Shown: positions 1-8,513, counted from the first letter of the stretch. The stretch: DNA of 49,664 nucleotides from Bacillota bacterium (GCA_023387295.1 JAEWIG010000194.1:1-49664); one strand, 5' to 3'. Translations and numbers: made by a program. The notes: a model not told the origin generated them from the sequence alone.

Positions 1-40
1 AAAACACTGTACAAATAATTATTTGTACAGTGTTTTCTTT
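1..40. terminator. 36-bp perfect palindrome, probable terminator of an upstream gene
   Basis: Positions 1-16 are the exact reverse complement of 21-36, around a 4-nt AATT centre. The right arm ends in TTTT followed by CTTT, so it reads as a rho-independent terminator in the plus direction, and because the left arm begins AAAA it could also work in reverse. The gene it would serve lies outside the window. The stem is AT-rich (core CACTGTACAAAT) and unusually long. Confidence 0.6.
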
Positions 41-247
41 CATATTGTTACAATAACATAGGATTCTGTCAAATAGATCACACTTTTCAATTTTTTTTCA
101 ACTTATTTTCGAACTTATTTTTTAACAATGACTATTGCCAGTTTATTAAAAAAGGCATAAAATTATTTGGTAACTCGAAATATCAACTTAATATTATGCT
201 AGCTTCCAGAAATTGCTGAAGTTTTAGTTAGTAAAGGAGCGGTTTTC

Positions 248-1447
248 ATGCCACGAGCCCTATGGCTTTTAATTATTGGGATGGCAGTGAATGTTACAGG
301 CTCTTCTTTTTTATGGCCTTTAAATACCATCTATATTCACGATCATTTAGGAAAATCATTATCAGTTGCCGGCATAGTTCTCATGCTAAACGCTGGGGCA
401 ACTGTAATAGGAAACTTATTTGGAGGAATCCTCTTTGATAAAATCGGAGGGTATCGCTCTATTCTACTTGGGACTAGTATTACAGTTTCCGCATTAATCT
501 GTTTATCTATTTGGCACGAATGGCCGTCCTATGTAATCTTTTTAACAATAATTGGTTTCGGATCTGGAATTATCTTTCCTTCAATGTATGCACTTGCTGG
601 ATCTGTATGGAAGGAAGGCGGGAGAAAACCATTTAACGCTATGTACGTTTCACAAAATCTAGGTGTTGCGATTGGTTCGGCTCTTGGAGGTCTTGTTGCT
701 TCGTATTCATTCCAGTTGATTTTTATTGCAAATACATTTATGTTCATTATCTTTTTACTGATAGCTAGTATTGGATATAGGGGAATAGAGTCAACATCCA
801 TCACACAGACAACGTCATTAAAAGAGAAGCCAGCCAAGAAAAATCACACGAAGCTATATGCGTTATTACTATTATGTACAGGGTATTTATTATGCTGGGT
901 TGGGTATGTACAATGGCAGACAACAATCGCTGCTTTTACACAAGAAATAAACATCTCTTTAAAGCAATATAGTTTACTCTGGACGATTAACGGTGCTCTA
1001 ATTGTACTTGGTCAGCCACTTGTTAATTTTATGATTAGAGGAATAAAGTCTTTGAAAACCCAGATTAATATTGGGATCATTATTTTCATAGCATCCTTTG
1101 CTGTCATTGCTGACGCGAATCAATTTACGGCTTTTATGGCAGGAATGATTATTTTGACAATCGGTGAAATGCTTGTGTGGCCAGCCGTACCAACAATTGC
1201 AAACGACCTTGCTCCAAAAGGAAAAGAAGGTTTTTATCAAGGGATTGTAAATAGTACAGCAACAGGTGGAAGAATGATTGGTCCATTACTCGGGGGAATT
1301 CTTGTTGATCTATACGGAATGAAAATGTTATTTGTCATTATTATTGGTCTTCTTGTAGTTTCTATTTTTACGACCATTTTTTATGATAAAAAAATGAAAC
1401 ACGAAAAGGAATCTTCCCTATCATCGAATGACACATTAGTCGGTTAA
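248..1447 (+). CDS. Major facilitator superfamily transporter, YttB-like
   Basis: A 399-residue integral membrane protein with about twelve hydrophobic segments in two halves joined by a charged loop near residues 185-200. It has an MFS-type loop after TM2 (GGILFDKIGGYRS, near residue 59) and a similar one in the second half. It should be a proton-driven exporter in the cytoplasmic membrane, but the substrate cannot be read from the sequence. The ATG at 248 has AAAGGAG eight bases upstream. It sits directly before leuS, where I recall B. subtilis carrying yttB, so it is probably that orthologue. It is a single-gene unit, with the leuS promoter downstream of it. Confidence 0.8.
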   Translation: MPRALWLLIIGMAVNVTGSSFLWPLNTIYIHDHLGKSLSVAGIVLMLNAGATVIGNLFGGILFDKIGGYRSILLGTSITVSALICLSIWHEWPSYVIFLTIIGFGSGIIFPSMYALAGSVWKEGGRKPFNAMYVSQNLGVAIGSALGGLVASYSFQLIFIANTFMFIIFLLIASIGYRGIESTSITQTTSLKEKPAKKNHTKLYALLLLCTGYLLCWVGYVQWQTTIAAFTQEINISLKQYSLLWTINGALIVLGQPLVNFMIRGIKSLKTQINIGIIIFIASFAVIADANQFTAFMAGMIILTIGEMLVWPAVPTIANDLAPKGKEGFYQGIVNSTATGGRMIGPLLGGILVDLYGMKMLFVIIIGLLVVSIFTTIFYDKKMKHEKESSLSSNDTLVG

Positions 1448-1488
1448 ATGCATAGAATATGCTTAAAATCGTTAGTAAATGAGGCTAC

Positions 1489-1517
1489 TTGCATCTTTTC
1501 GGGAAATTATATACAAT
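1489..1517 (+). promoter_or_regulatory. Probable SigA promoter of the leuS T-box transcript
   Basis: TTGCAT (1489-1494) and TACAAT (1512-1517) are separated by exactly 17 bases. Transcription would start near 1524, just before the T-box leader. Both hexamers are good but not perfect SigA matches. I saw no better candidate between the MFS stop and the leader. Confidence 0.6.
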
Positions 1518-1539
1518 AACACTAATCATTGATATTTAT

Positions 1540-1776
1540 ATTAGCGATGATAAGGAGTAGTAGTGGATACTAGCCTGTTTAAGAGAGTTGACGGATGGTG
1601 CAAGTCAGCCAGGTAATTCATGAACTCGCCTTTGAGCTGCAAGTGTGAAGCAATAGTAATGCTTGCCGTATTCCGCGTTAAGGATAATGAAGCGGGTGAC
1701 TTTGTCACTAATGTGGGTGGTACCGCGGGAGATTTCATACATAATCCTCTCGTCCCTTTTTGGGATGGGAGTTTTT
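1540..1776 (+). promoter_or_regulatory. T-box riboswitch, leucine-specific, upstream of leuS
   Basis: The conserved T-box sequence GTGGGTGGTACCGCGGG lies at about 1713-1729. It is followed by a terminator hairpin (CTCTCGTCCC, then GGGATGGGAG and a T-run, about 1748-1777). Upstream is a long structured Stem I region containing GAACTCGCC at about 1623, whose CTC is the likely leucine specifier codon. By the known T-box mechanism, uncharged tRNA-Leu pairs with the specifier and with the T-box bulge and prevents termination, so leuS is induced when leucyl-tRNA is scarce. Confidence 0.93.
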
Positions 1777-1798
1777 TTATATTAAGGAGGAAATGAAG

Positions 1799-4216
1799 AT
1801 GAATTTCAATCACGAGCAGATTGAAAAGAAGTGGCAAACATTCTGGGAAGAAAATAAGACATTTAAAACAAATGAGGATAATAGTAAACGTAAATTTTAT
1901 GCACTAGATATGTTTCCATACCCATCAGGAGCAGGACTTCATGTTGGCCATCCGGAAGGCATGACAGCAACTGATATTATTTCCCGTATGAAACGTATGC
2001 AAGGGTATAATGTACTTCATCCAATGGGCTGGGATGCATTCGGTCTTCCTGCTGAGCAATATGCTCTTGATACAGGAAATGATCCTGCTGAGTTTACGGA
2101 GAAAAACATTAATACATTTCGCCGTCAAATTAAAGAGCTAGGCTTCTCATATGATTGGGATCGGGAAGTCAATACAACAGACCCGAATTACTACAAATGG
2201 ACACAATGGATTTTCCTAAAGTTATATGAAAAGGGTCTTGCTTATATTGATGAGGTTGCTGTTAACTGGTGTCCGGCTCTTGGAACGGTTTTGGCTAATG
2301 AGGAAGTCATTGATGGTAAAAGTGAGCGTGGTGGCCACCCTGTTGAACGTAGACCGATGAGACAGTGGGTATTGAAAATTACCGAGTATGGTGACCGTTT
2401 ACTTGAGGACTTAGATTTATTGGATTGGCCAGATAGTTTAAAGGAAATGCAACGTAACTGGATTGGTCGTTCTGAAGGAGCGGAAGTTACCTTCAACATT
2501 GATGGACATGAAGATACCTTCACAGTATTTACAACTCGCCCTGACACATTATTTGGTGCAACCTATACGGTCCTTGCTCCAGAACATGCATTAGTTCAAA
2601 ACATAACAACAGATGAACAACGTGAAGCTGTAAACGCATATATTGACAAAGTAAAAAGCAAGAGTGACTTAGAAAGAACGGACTTAGCTAAAGAAAAGAC
2701 AGGCGTATTTACAGGAGCATTTGCTATTAATCCTGTTAACGGCAATAAAATTCCAATTTGGATTGCAGATTATGTATTAGCAAGCTATGGAACGGGTGCA
2801 ATTATGGCTGTTCCAGCTCATGATGAGCGTGACTATGAGTTTGCTAAGACATTTGATTTACCAATATTAGAAGTAGTTGCTGGCGGAGACATTGAAAAAG
2901 AAGCCTATGCTGGTGATGGTGAGCTTGTAAACTCTGAATTTTTGAATGGCTTAAATAAGGAAGAAGCCATTCAAAAAATGATTAATTGGCTTGAAGAAAA
3001 TGAAGTTGGTAAAAAGAAAGTGACGTACCGTCTTCGTGATTGGTTATTTAGTCGTCAACGTTATTGGGGTGAGCCGATTCCGATCATTCATTGGGAAGAT
3101 GGAACAATGACAGCAGTTCCAGAGGAGGAGCTTCCACTTCTTTTACCGAAAACGAAGGAAATCAAACCATCTGGAACAGGAGAGTCTCCACTTGCCGTAA
3201 TTGACGAATGGGTAAATGTTGTTGACCCAGTAACAGGTAAAAAAGGTCGCCGTGAAACGAATACAATGCCACAATGGGCTGGAAGCTGCTGGTACTATTT
3301 ACGTTATATTGATCCAGATAATACGGAGGCGCTTGCAGATCCAGAAAAGTTAAAACATTGGCTTCCAGTTGATATTTATATTGGTGGGGCAGAGCATGCT
3401 GTTCTTCACCTTCTATATGCTCGCTTCTGGCATAAGGTTCTGTATGATATTGGTGTTGTTCATACGAAGGAGCCATTCCAAAAGTTATTTAACCAAGGAA
3501 TGATTCTGGGAGAAGGAAATGAAAAAATGAGTAAATCAAAAGGGAATGTTGTGAACCCAGATGATATTATTCATAGCCATGGTGCAGATACATTACGCCT
3601 TTATGAAATGTTCATGGGTCCTCTTGATGCGTCGATTGCCTGGTCTACGAATGGCCTAGATGGTTCAAGAAGATTCCTTGATCGCATTTGGCGTCTATTC
3701 GTCGAAGAGAACGGTGAGCTAAGTCCGAAAATTCAAGAGACCGAGGAGGTAGGAAGCCTCGAGAAGGTTTACCATCAAACGGTGAAGAAGGTTACTGAAG
3801 ATTATGAAGGACTTCGTTTTAATACTGCTATTTCTCAAATGATGGTGTTTATTAATGAAGCTTATAAATCCACTGTTCTACCAAAGCACTTTATGGCTGG
3901 CTTTGTTAAATTATTATCACCAATTACACCGCATATTGCGGAAGAACTTTGGGAAAAGCTTGGCTATACGGATACAATCACTTATGAAGCATGGCCAGCT
4001 TATGATGAAGCGAAGCTTGTTGATGATGAGGTGGAAATCGTTATCCAAATCAATGGTAAAGTAAAAGCAAAACTTCTTGTACCATCTGATGCTAAAAAGG
4101 ATGCTCTTGAAAAAATCGCGATGGAAGATGATAAAGTTAAAGAGCAAATCGACGGAAAAACAGTCCGCAAAGTCATCGCGGTTCCAGGAAAGTTAGTTAA
4201 TATCGTAGCAAACTAA
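1799..4216 (+). CDS. leuS: Leucyl-tRNA synthetase
   Basis: Cytoplasmic class I aminoacyl-tRNA synthetase that charges tRNA-Leu with leucine using ATP. The 805-residue product has the normal length for the bacillar enzyme. The HIGH-type motif HVGH lies at residues 48-51 and KMSKS at 576-580. Between them is the CP1 editing domain (GTGAIMAVPAHDERDYEFA region), and the C-terminal part is an anticodon-binding and tail domain. ATG 1799 is preferred over 1793 because GGAGG (1786-1790) is 8 bases upstream of it but only 2 from the other. Expression is controlled by the preceding leucine T-box. Confidence 0.98.
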   Translation: MNFNHEQIEKKWQTFWEENKTFKTNEDNSKRKFYALDMFPYPSGAGLHVGHPEGMTATDIISRMKRMQGYNVLHPMGWDAFGLPAEQYALDTGNDPAEFTEKNINTFRRQIKELGFSYDWDREVNTTDPNYYKWTQWIFLKLYEKGLAYIDEVAVNWCPALGTVLANEEVIDGKSERGGHPVERRPMRQWVLKITEYGDRLLEDLDLLDWPDSLKEMQRNWIGRSEGAEVTFNIDGHEDTFTVFTTRPDTLFGATYTVLAPEHALVQNITTDEQREAVNAYIDKVKSKSDLERTDLAKEKTGVFTGAFAINPVNGNKIPIWIADYVLASYGTGAIMAVPAHDERDYEFAKTFDLPILEVVAGGDIEKEAYAGDGELVNSEFLNGLNKEEAIQKMINWLEENEVGKKKVTYRLRDWLFSRQRYWGEPIPIIHWEDGTMTAVPEEELPLLLPKTKEIKPSGTGESPLAVIDEWVNVVDPVTGKKGRRETNTMPQWAGSCWYYLRYIDPDNTEALADPEKLKHWLPVDIYIGGAEHAVLHLLYARFWHKVLYDIGVVHTKEPFQKLFNQGMILGEGNEKMSKSKGNVVNPDDIIHSHGADTLRLYEMFMGPLDASIAWSTNGLDGSRRFLDRIWRLFVEENGELSPKIQETEEVGSLEKVYHQTVKKVTEDYEGLRFNTAISQMMVFINEAYKSTVLPKHFMAGFVKLLSPITPHIAEELWEKLGYTDTITYEAWPAYDEAKLVDDEVEIVIQINGKVKAKLLVPSDAKKDALEKIAMEDDKVKEQIDGKTVRKVIAVPGKLVNIVAN

Positions 4217-4220
4217 CAAA

Positions 4221-4252
4221 AAACCTCCGAAATTATTTTCGGAGGTTTTTTT
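4221..4252 (+). terminator. Terminator after leuS
   Basis: AAACCTCCGAAA and TTTCGGAGG form a strong hairpin followed by seven T residues, four bases after the leuS stop. The A-run on the other side means it could also terminate the convergent LysR gene that ends at 4256. Confidence 0.92.
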
Positions 4253-4255
4253 GCT

Positions 4256-5155
4256 CTATATACCGTTTTCTACAAGTTTGTTGATATATTCAATAAATAC
4301 TTTTCCGGCCAACGATAAGGTTTTATTTTTATGGTAGACAAGGTAGAAATATCTTTCATCATTGAAATCTTTAATGTCATACATCTGAATGGCATTCATA
4401 GCTGCATATTCCATTGCAGCAACTTCAGAAATAATGGAAATACCAACCCCTTGTTTAACAAGCTGGATTAAACCATTTCCGGAATCAGTATAGGCAGCAA
4501 TATTTAGCTGCTCCTTTGATACTTTATTTTTTTTCATCAATTTATTTAGGATGGATTGAGTTCCTGAATCAGAGCTCCTCATAATAAGAGGGTGCTTAAT
4601 AATCTCCTCGAAGCTAACAACATTATTTTTCATTTCAACCTGATTAGAAGTAATTAAAACAAGCTTTTCCTTTTGAAAAGGGAGGTAACATAGTTTGTCA
4701 TTTTCATATTTCTCTCCCAAAATTCCAATATCAACCGCTTTCTTTAACACAAGATCAGCAACGTTTTTTGATGTTGATTCGTTAATATGAAATACGATTT
4801 TTGGATAATCAATATTGAATTTCTTAATGATATTTGGAAGGATATATGAACTAGGAACGGAGCTTGCAGCGATTCTCACATTTCCACGAAAATCCATCAT
4901 TCCTTCTTTTAGATCGAGTATTGCCTTATCTCTTAACAAGAGAATCTCTTGCGCCCATGCATATAATCGTTCACCATGAGGTGTAAGCAAGGTTTCTCTT
5001 CCATCTCGGTCAAATAATTGCAGATTTAAGCTTTTTTCAAGTGCCTGAATATGTGAGCTAACTGTTGATTGGCTTAAGAAAATATCTTCCGCTGCTTTTG
5101 AGAAACTTTTATGCTCAACGACTTTTGTAAACACAAATAATTGATGTAAGTCCAT
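4256..5155 (-). CDS. LysR-family transcriptional regulator, selenium-metabolism-associated type
   Basis: A 299-residue regulator. The N-terminal winged helix-turn-helix (residues about 1-60) contains FSKAAEDIFLSQSTVSSHIQ, and a periplasmic-binding-protein-like effector domain spans about 90-295. The HTH resembles the LysR subgroup named for linkage to selenium metabolism genes; I recognise this from memory. It is divergent from the operon at 5349-14829, separated by 193 bp holding a palindrome (5173-5191), the usual arrangement for a LysR protein that activates its neighbour and represses itself. GGGGAT precedes the ATG. The effector is unknown. Confidence 0.82.
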   Translation of the reverse strand: MDLHQLFVFTKVVEHKSFSKAAEDIFLSQSTVSSHIQALEKSLNLQLFDRDGRETLLTPHGERLYAWAQEILLLRDKAILDLKEGMMDFRGNVRIAASSVPSSYILPNIIKKFNIDYPKIVFHINESTSKNVADLVLKKAVDIGILGEKYENDKLCYLPFQKEKLVLITSNQVEMKNNVVSFEEIIKHPLIMRSSDSGTQSILNKLMKKNKVSKEQLNIAAYTDSGNGLIQLVKQGVGISIISEVAAMEYAAMNAIQMYDIKDFNDERYFYLVYHKNKTLSLAGKVFIEYINKLVENGI

Positions 5156-5172
5156 AGTTATCCCCTTTTTAT

Positions 5173-5191
5173 AAATCGGTAAAACCGATTT
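5173..5191. promoter_or_regulatory. Palindromic candidate LysR operator
   Basis: AAATCGGT-AAA-ACCGATTT is a perfect 8-bp inverted repeat with a 3-bp spacer. A further half-site TACCGAT lies at 5206-5212, about two helical turns away. LysR proteins typically bind an interrupted palindrome plus a second activating site, and this fits. It lies just upstream of the LysR start, so it would also allow autorepression. Confidence 0.6.
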
Positions 5192-5243
5192 GAATTCATA
5201 TATCCTACCGATATTATGTATTTATATAAGAATAACATTTCCT

Positions 5244-5249
5244 TATAAT
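5244..5249 (+). promoter_or_regulatory. Probable -10 element of the selenoprotein operon
   Basis: A perfect TATAAT lies 95 bases before the first operon gene. At 17 bases upstream only a poor -35 (TTTATA, 5221-5226) is present, which is typical of promoters that need a LysR-type activator. The candidate operator sites lie 30 to 70 bases upstream. Confidence 0.45.
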
Positions 5250-5348
5250 TAGAATGGTGTTGTATTTTGTCGAATTTATTAAATATTAATCATGTAGAGG
5301 TTTAAGAATTTGTTCTTACTCCATTGTCAATGAATAGGAGTTAATGAA

Positions 5349-6515
5349 ATGAAAACTTTTTCACGAGGGATATTGCATTTAATTGCCGCATTTTTTTTGT
5401 TTATTTTAATGGGAACTGCTTTAGCCTCTATTTTGCTAAAGTTAAACCAGCTTGATAGGATGTTCGATGGCGAATTTGTCATTACGATAATGGTTTTAAC
5501 AGGTGTTTGGTTTTTCTTTGTCCGTGTATTTATGAATGCAAAAAAATTAGGAATATGGGAAAAAGGGAAAGTTAGTTTCACAATAGCACTTATTAGTCTA
5601 ATCGTTAGTTTTATTTTACTAAGCAGCAGCTTAACTACTTTACCAGCAAACATGATTAGAAGAGCATTTTTTCTTGAAAATCTAGTCAGCCTAGAAATAA
5701 TGAATATTTTGCTCGTAATTGGTTTTATCATTGGTGCTGTGGCACTATTTGCTGTACAAAAAATGCCACTCATTCTAAAAAAAGAAACAAAAATGCAATG
5801 GGATACATTATCTGCATTTAATCGTTTCGGAATGATGGCTTTATTTTGCATAGTAGCAGTCTTTCTCTTTCTTTACTTAGGACAGGGTGAAATTCAAGAT
5901 TTCGTTAATCAAGCAATTCGTTATTTAAAAAATGCAGATGTAGAAGGCTTCAGAGATTATCTATTATCCTTTGGTCCGTGGGCTGCTGTTGTGTCAGGAT
6001 TGTTAATGGTTTTTCAATCCGTTATGGCTCCTCTGCCTGCATTTGTTATCACGTTTGCTAATGGTCTTTTATTTGGCTGGTTTTTTGGTGCGATTTTATC
6101 TTGGAGTAGTGCAATGCTTGGAGCAATTATTTGTTTCTATCTAGCAAAATTTCTCGGACGTCCAGTCGTAGAAAAAATGGTGACGAAGAAGGCATTAGAT
6201 TGGTGGGACCAATTTTTTGCTAAGTACGGAAAACATTCTGTATTTATTGCGAGACTTGTTCCTATTGTCTCATTTGACTTAGTTAGCTATGCAGCTGGAG
6301 TGACCTCTATCTCATTTTGGCAATTTTTCTGGGCCACAGGATTAGGTCAGTTACCGGCAACGATTTTATACTCCTATTTAGGACAAACGGCTACTGATAC
6401 GGTAAAAATCCTCTTTTTCCTTTTCACCATTGTGATTGCATTGGGAGTCATTGGGATGGTTTTACGACCAAAATTAAATCAGCTTATTAAAAACAAAAAG
6501 AGTGCGAATGAATAA
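5349..6515 (+). CDS. TVP38/TMEM64 (VTT domain) membrane protein with extra N-terminal membrane region
   Basis: A 388-residue polytopic membrane protein, first gene of the operon. The C-terminal part, about residues 200-345, is a VTT/DedA-like domain, with the motif region FANGLLFGWFFGAILSW followed by GRPVVEKM and a second re-entrant segment near PIVSFDLVSYAAG. About 150 N-terminal residues form four or more additional hydrophobic segments, making it longer than simple TVP38 proteins. DedA/VTT proteins are implicated in lipid scrambling or transport. AGGAG at 5335 supports the start. Its stop overlaps the next start (TAATG). The role here is inferred to be membrane transport of the operon's product. 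Confidence 0.8.
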   Translation: MKTFSRGILHLIAAFFLFILMGTALASILLKLNQLDRMFDGEFVITIMVLTGVWFFFVRVFMNAKKLGIWEKGKVSFTIALISLIVSFILLSSSLTTLPANMIRRAFFLENLVSLEIMNILLVIGFIIGAVALFAVQKMPLILKKETKMQWDTLSAFNRFGMMALFCIVAVFLFLYLGQGEIQDFVNQAIRYLKNADVEGFRDYLLSFGPWAAVVSGLLMVFQSVMAPLPAFVITFANGLLFGWFFGAILSWSSAMLGAIICFYLAKFLGRPVVEKMVTKKALDWWDQFFAKYGKHSVFIARLVPIVSFDLVSYAAGVTSISFWQFFWATGLGQLPATILYSYLGQTATDTVKILFFLFTIVIALGVIGMVLRPKLNQLIKNKKSANE

Positions 6516-7537
6516 TGAAACAAAAGATTAAAAAGGAAAGAATTTCTAAACTAAAGCTATTATTTAGGGTCATTGTAAGTGTAGGATTAATGGTATGGCT
6601 TATTTATTCTATACAATGGGAAGAAGCCCTTCATATCATTAAAGAGGCATCGCCTTATTATATGGCTGCCGCTTTTATCGCAATTCAACTAACTGTTTTT
6701 TCAAGTGTGTGGAAATGGCAGATGCTTGTTCTGTCATCGATTAAAAAGAGAAAAGCAGAGTGTGCGAGTTTTTCGAAGCTTGGACGGTTGTATTATATTG
6801 GTTTGTTTTTTAATAATTTTTTACCGAGTAGTGTTGGTGGTGATTTTGTAAGGGTTTTCTATTTAGGGAAGAGCATTGGGATGCCAAAATCAACAGCGTC
6901 CGTTGCCTTTGAACGTTTAACAAGTGGAGCAGCTATGGTTGTTATTGTTCTCATCGCTGCATTATTTATGGAAAGTGTCAGACCCTTTCTCGTTCCGATT
7001 TACATTGTTGCGGCTATTCTAGTAGGGATATTCGTTTTACTAGTATTTTGGATGCGAAAAGGGAAAAATCAAAAGGAAATAACAGATGATCATCATACAA
7101 ATAAATTTAAAATAATCATGTATAAAGGCAATCATCTAGTCAGAAAAATGGGTGAAGCAGCAGCTGATTACCGTCATGAAAACTGGAAATGGTGGTTATG
7201 TATCGCGATTCTTTCACTATGCTTTCAATTGGGGATGGCATGGATTAATGACCTTTTGTTTTTAAGCTTTGGGTTTGATGTTCCTTTTTATGAGCTTTTA
7301 GTTTATGTGACGCTCATTTCAATTATCACGATGCTACCAATTAGTATTAATGGATTAGGAGTACGAGAAGCAAGCTATTTGTTGTTTTTTAGCGAACTTG
7401 GGATTCCTCAAGGGGTAGCAGTATCTGTCTCATTACTGTTTTTCGTACTTGTCGCTGTCTCTAGCTTAGCAGGAGGGTTATTTTGGCTAGGAGAAAGGCG
7501 AAGGGGAGGGAAGATGGATGAAGTTATCGGGAAATAG
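6515..7537 (+). CDS. YbhN/UPF0104-family flippase-like membrane protein
   Basis: A 340-residue integral membrane protein of the lysylphosphatidylglycerol synthase transmembrane-region (flippase-like) type. The conserved family segment NFLPSSVGGDFVRVFYLGKS lies near residues 106-125, and a second conserved segment, INGLGVREASYLLFF, near 280. There is no catalytic lysyltransferase domain, so it is the membrane-only form. Such proteins often accompany glycosyltransferases and lipid carriers. It overlaps the previous gene by one base and the following selenoprotein gene by 20 bases, so translation is probably coupled. Confidence 0.75.
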   Translation: MKQKIKKERISKLKLLFRVIVSVGLMVWLIYSIQWEEALHIIKEASPYYMAAAFIAIQLTVFSSVWKWQMLVLSSIKKRKAECASFSKLGRLYYIGLFFNNFLPSSVGGDFVRVFYLGKSIGMPKSTASVAFERLTSGAAMVVIVLIAALFMESVRPFLVPIYIVAAILVGIFVLLVFWMRKGKNQKEITDDHHTNKFKIIMYKGNHLVRKMGEAAADYRHENWKWWLCIAILSLCFQLGMAWINDLLFLSFGFDVPFYELLVYVTLISIITMLPISINGLGVREASYLLFFSELGIPQGVAVSVSLLFFVLVAVSSLAGGLFWLGERRRGGKMDEVIGK

Positions 7538-8270
7538 AATCATTGAAACAATTATGACACAGAGAGCTAAGTATATGGTTACGCCAATAGAAGGAGAAAT
7601 CCCGATTACGAAGTTTACAAAAAAACCGGAAGAAGCTATTTTTGCACTTATCACGACTGCTGGCGTTCATCTAAAAACACAAGCTGATTTTGAAGTCGAA
7701 GATGGTGACTCGACTGTAAGATTTATTCCTCATCATTGCAGTGAAGAAGATTTAGTGATTAGTCATACTCATTTTGATCGAGAAGACGCTGACCAAGATA
7801 TTAACTGTGTTTTTCCTTTGACTAGGCTAAAGGAGCTTGCAGAGGAAGGCTTAATTGGCGGAGTAGCCAATACGCATTATGGGTTAATGGGATTTATACC
7901 AAATACAGAGCCATTAGTCGAAGAAACGATTCCACTTATTATTAAACAATTAAAAGATGATGGTGTTGATGCGGTTATTTTAAACCCCGGCTGATATATT
8001 TGTCATCAATCCGTGGGATTGATTCAATATGCGATAGAAAAAAGCGGTATTCCGACTATTTCGATCGCTCATTTACGAGACTTAGCTGAAAAGGTGCGTG
8101 TTCCTCGAGCACTTCATTTGCGCTTTCCGTTAGGGCGTAGCTTTGGTAGAGCGTTTGAAACGGATTTACAGAAAGAGATTCTTCTAGATACAATACGTTA
8201 TTTATCAGAAATCAATGAGCCAGAAACGATCGTGAAGCTTCCTTATAAATGGAAAGGGAGAAGAAGATAA
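7518..8270 (+). CDS. GrdB/PrdB-like selenoprotein (in-frame TGA = selenocysteine 159)
   Basis: Read through TGA at 7992-7994, this frame gives a 250-residue protein of the glycine/sarcosine/betaine/D-proline reductase selenoprotein B type. The first part ends LNPG; the frame continues with Sec-Tyr-Ile-Cys (Sec159, Cys162), then SVGLIQYAIEKSGIPTISI and PRALHLRFPLGRSFGR, which match my memory of the family's C-terminus. Both halves stay in one frame with no compensating shift. A hairpin directly after the TGA fits a bacterial SECIS. ATG 7518 has GGGGAGGG (7503-7510) seven bases upstream. The protein is short compared with anaerobic GrdB and resembles the stand-alone small homologues; its substrate is unknown. 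A Cys-to-stop pseudogene is the alternative. Confidence 0.88.
7992..8030 (+). promoter_or_regulatory. Selenocysteine TGA codon and candidate bacterial SECIS hairpin
   Basis: After TGA (7992-7994), ATCAATCC (8005-8012) pairs perfectly with GGATTGAT (8016-8023), leaving the loop GTG (8013-8015). Below an internal loop the stem extends with TTG/CAA and, past a bulged T, ATA/TAT (7996-8002 with 8025-8030). Eighteen bases separate the TGA from the apical loop and the loop begins with G, both within the rules I recall for bacterial SECIS elements (16-37 bases, G among the first two loop bases). SelB would bind here to deliver selenocysteyl-tRNA. Confidence 0.82.
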
Positions 8271-8513
8271 TTGGAGACGAATAGAGCGGCCTTATTTCAA
8301 AAATGGCTTTGGCATATACGCTGGATGTTGTTAGTTGGAGTCGTTATTTATAATGGGCTTGGGTTAATATATCCAATTCATATAGAACGAATTTTGCTTG
8401 TAAATGGTTGTTTATTTGCTACTTATTTATTTTGCAAACAACTAGAAGGCTATTTTGAGTGTAAATCACAATGTAATTTTAGGAGCAGTGTAAATGACAA
8501 AATTAAAAAGTAA
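8271..8513 (+). CDS. Small membrane protein with several cysteines, unknown function
   Basis: An 80-residue reading frame starting at TTG directly after the selenoprotein stop, with a GGGAGAAG ribosome binding site inside the preceding gene. It contains two predicted hydrophobic helices (about residues 18-33 and 38-54) and four cysteines in its second half: NGC, FCK and the pair ECKSQC. Both tails are charged. It overlaps the next gene by 20 bases, so it is translated within the operon. I do not recognise the family. The cysteines beside a selenoprotein suggest a redox or metal/selenium-binding partner, but this is inference. Confidence 0.6.
   Translation: METNRAALFQKWLWHIRWMLLVGVVIYNGLGLIYPIHIERILLVNGCLFATYLFCKQLEGYFECKSQCNFRSSVNDKIKK

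Noticed and set aside
1449..1463. GCATA-GAA-TATGC hairpin as terminator of the MFS gene
   Set aside because: Only a 5-bp stem and no T-run.
5327..5851. 174-residue minus-strand frame over the VTT gene
   Set aside because: Antisense shadow of a clear membrane protein with an upstream ribosome site; no recognisable motif.
7992..8015. Reading 8013-8270 as a separate gene starting at GTG, or the locus as a pseudogene
   Set aside because: The GTG is in the same frame as the upstream half and has no ribosome site, and it would lie inside the conserved family sequence. The hairpin and U-x-x-C motif favour selenocysteine.
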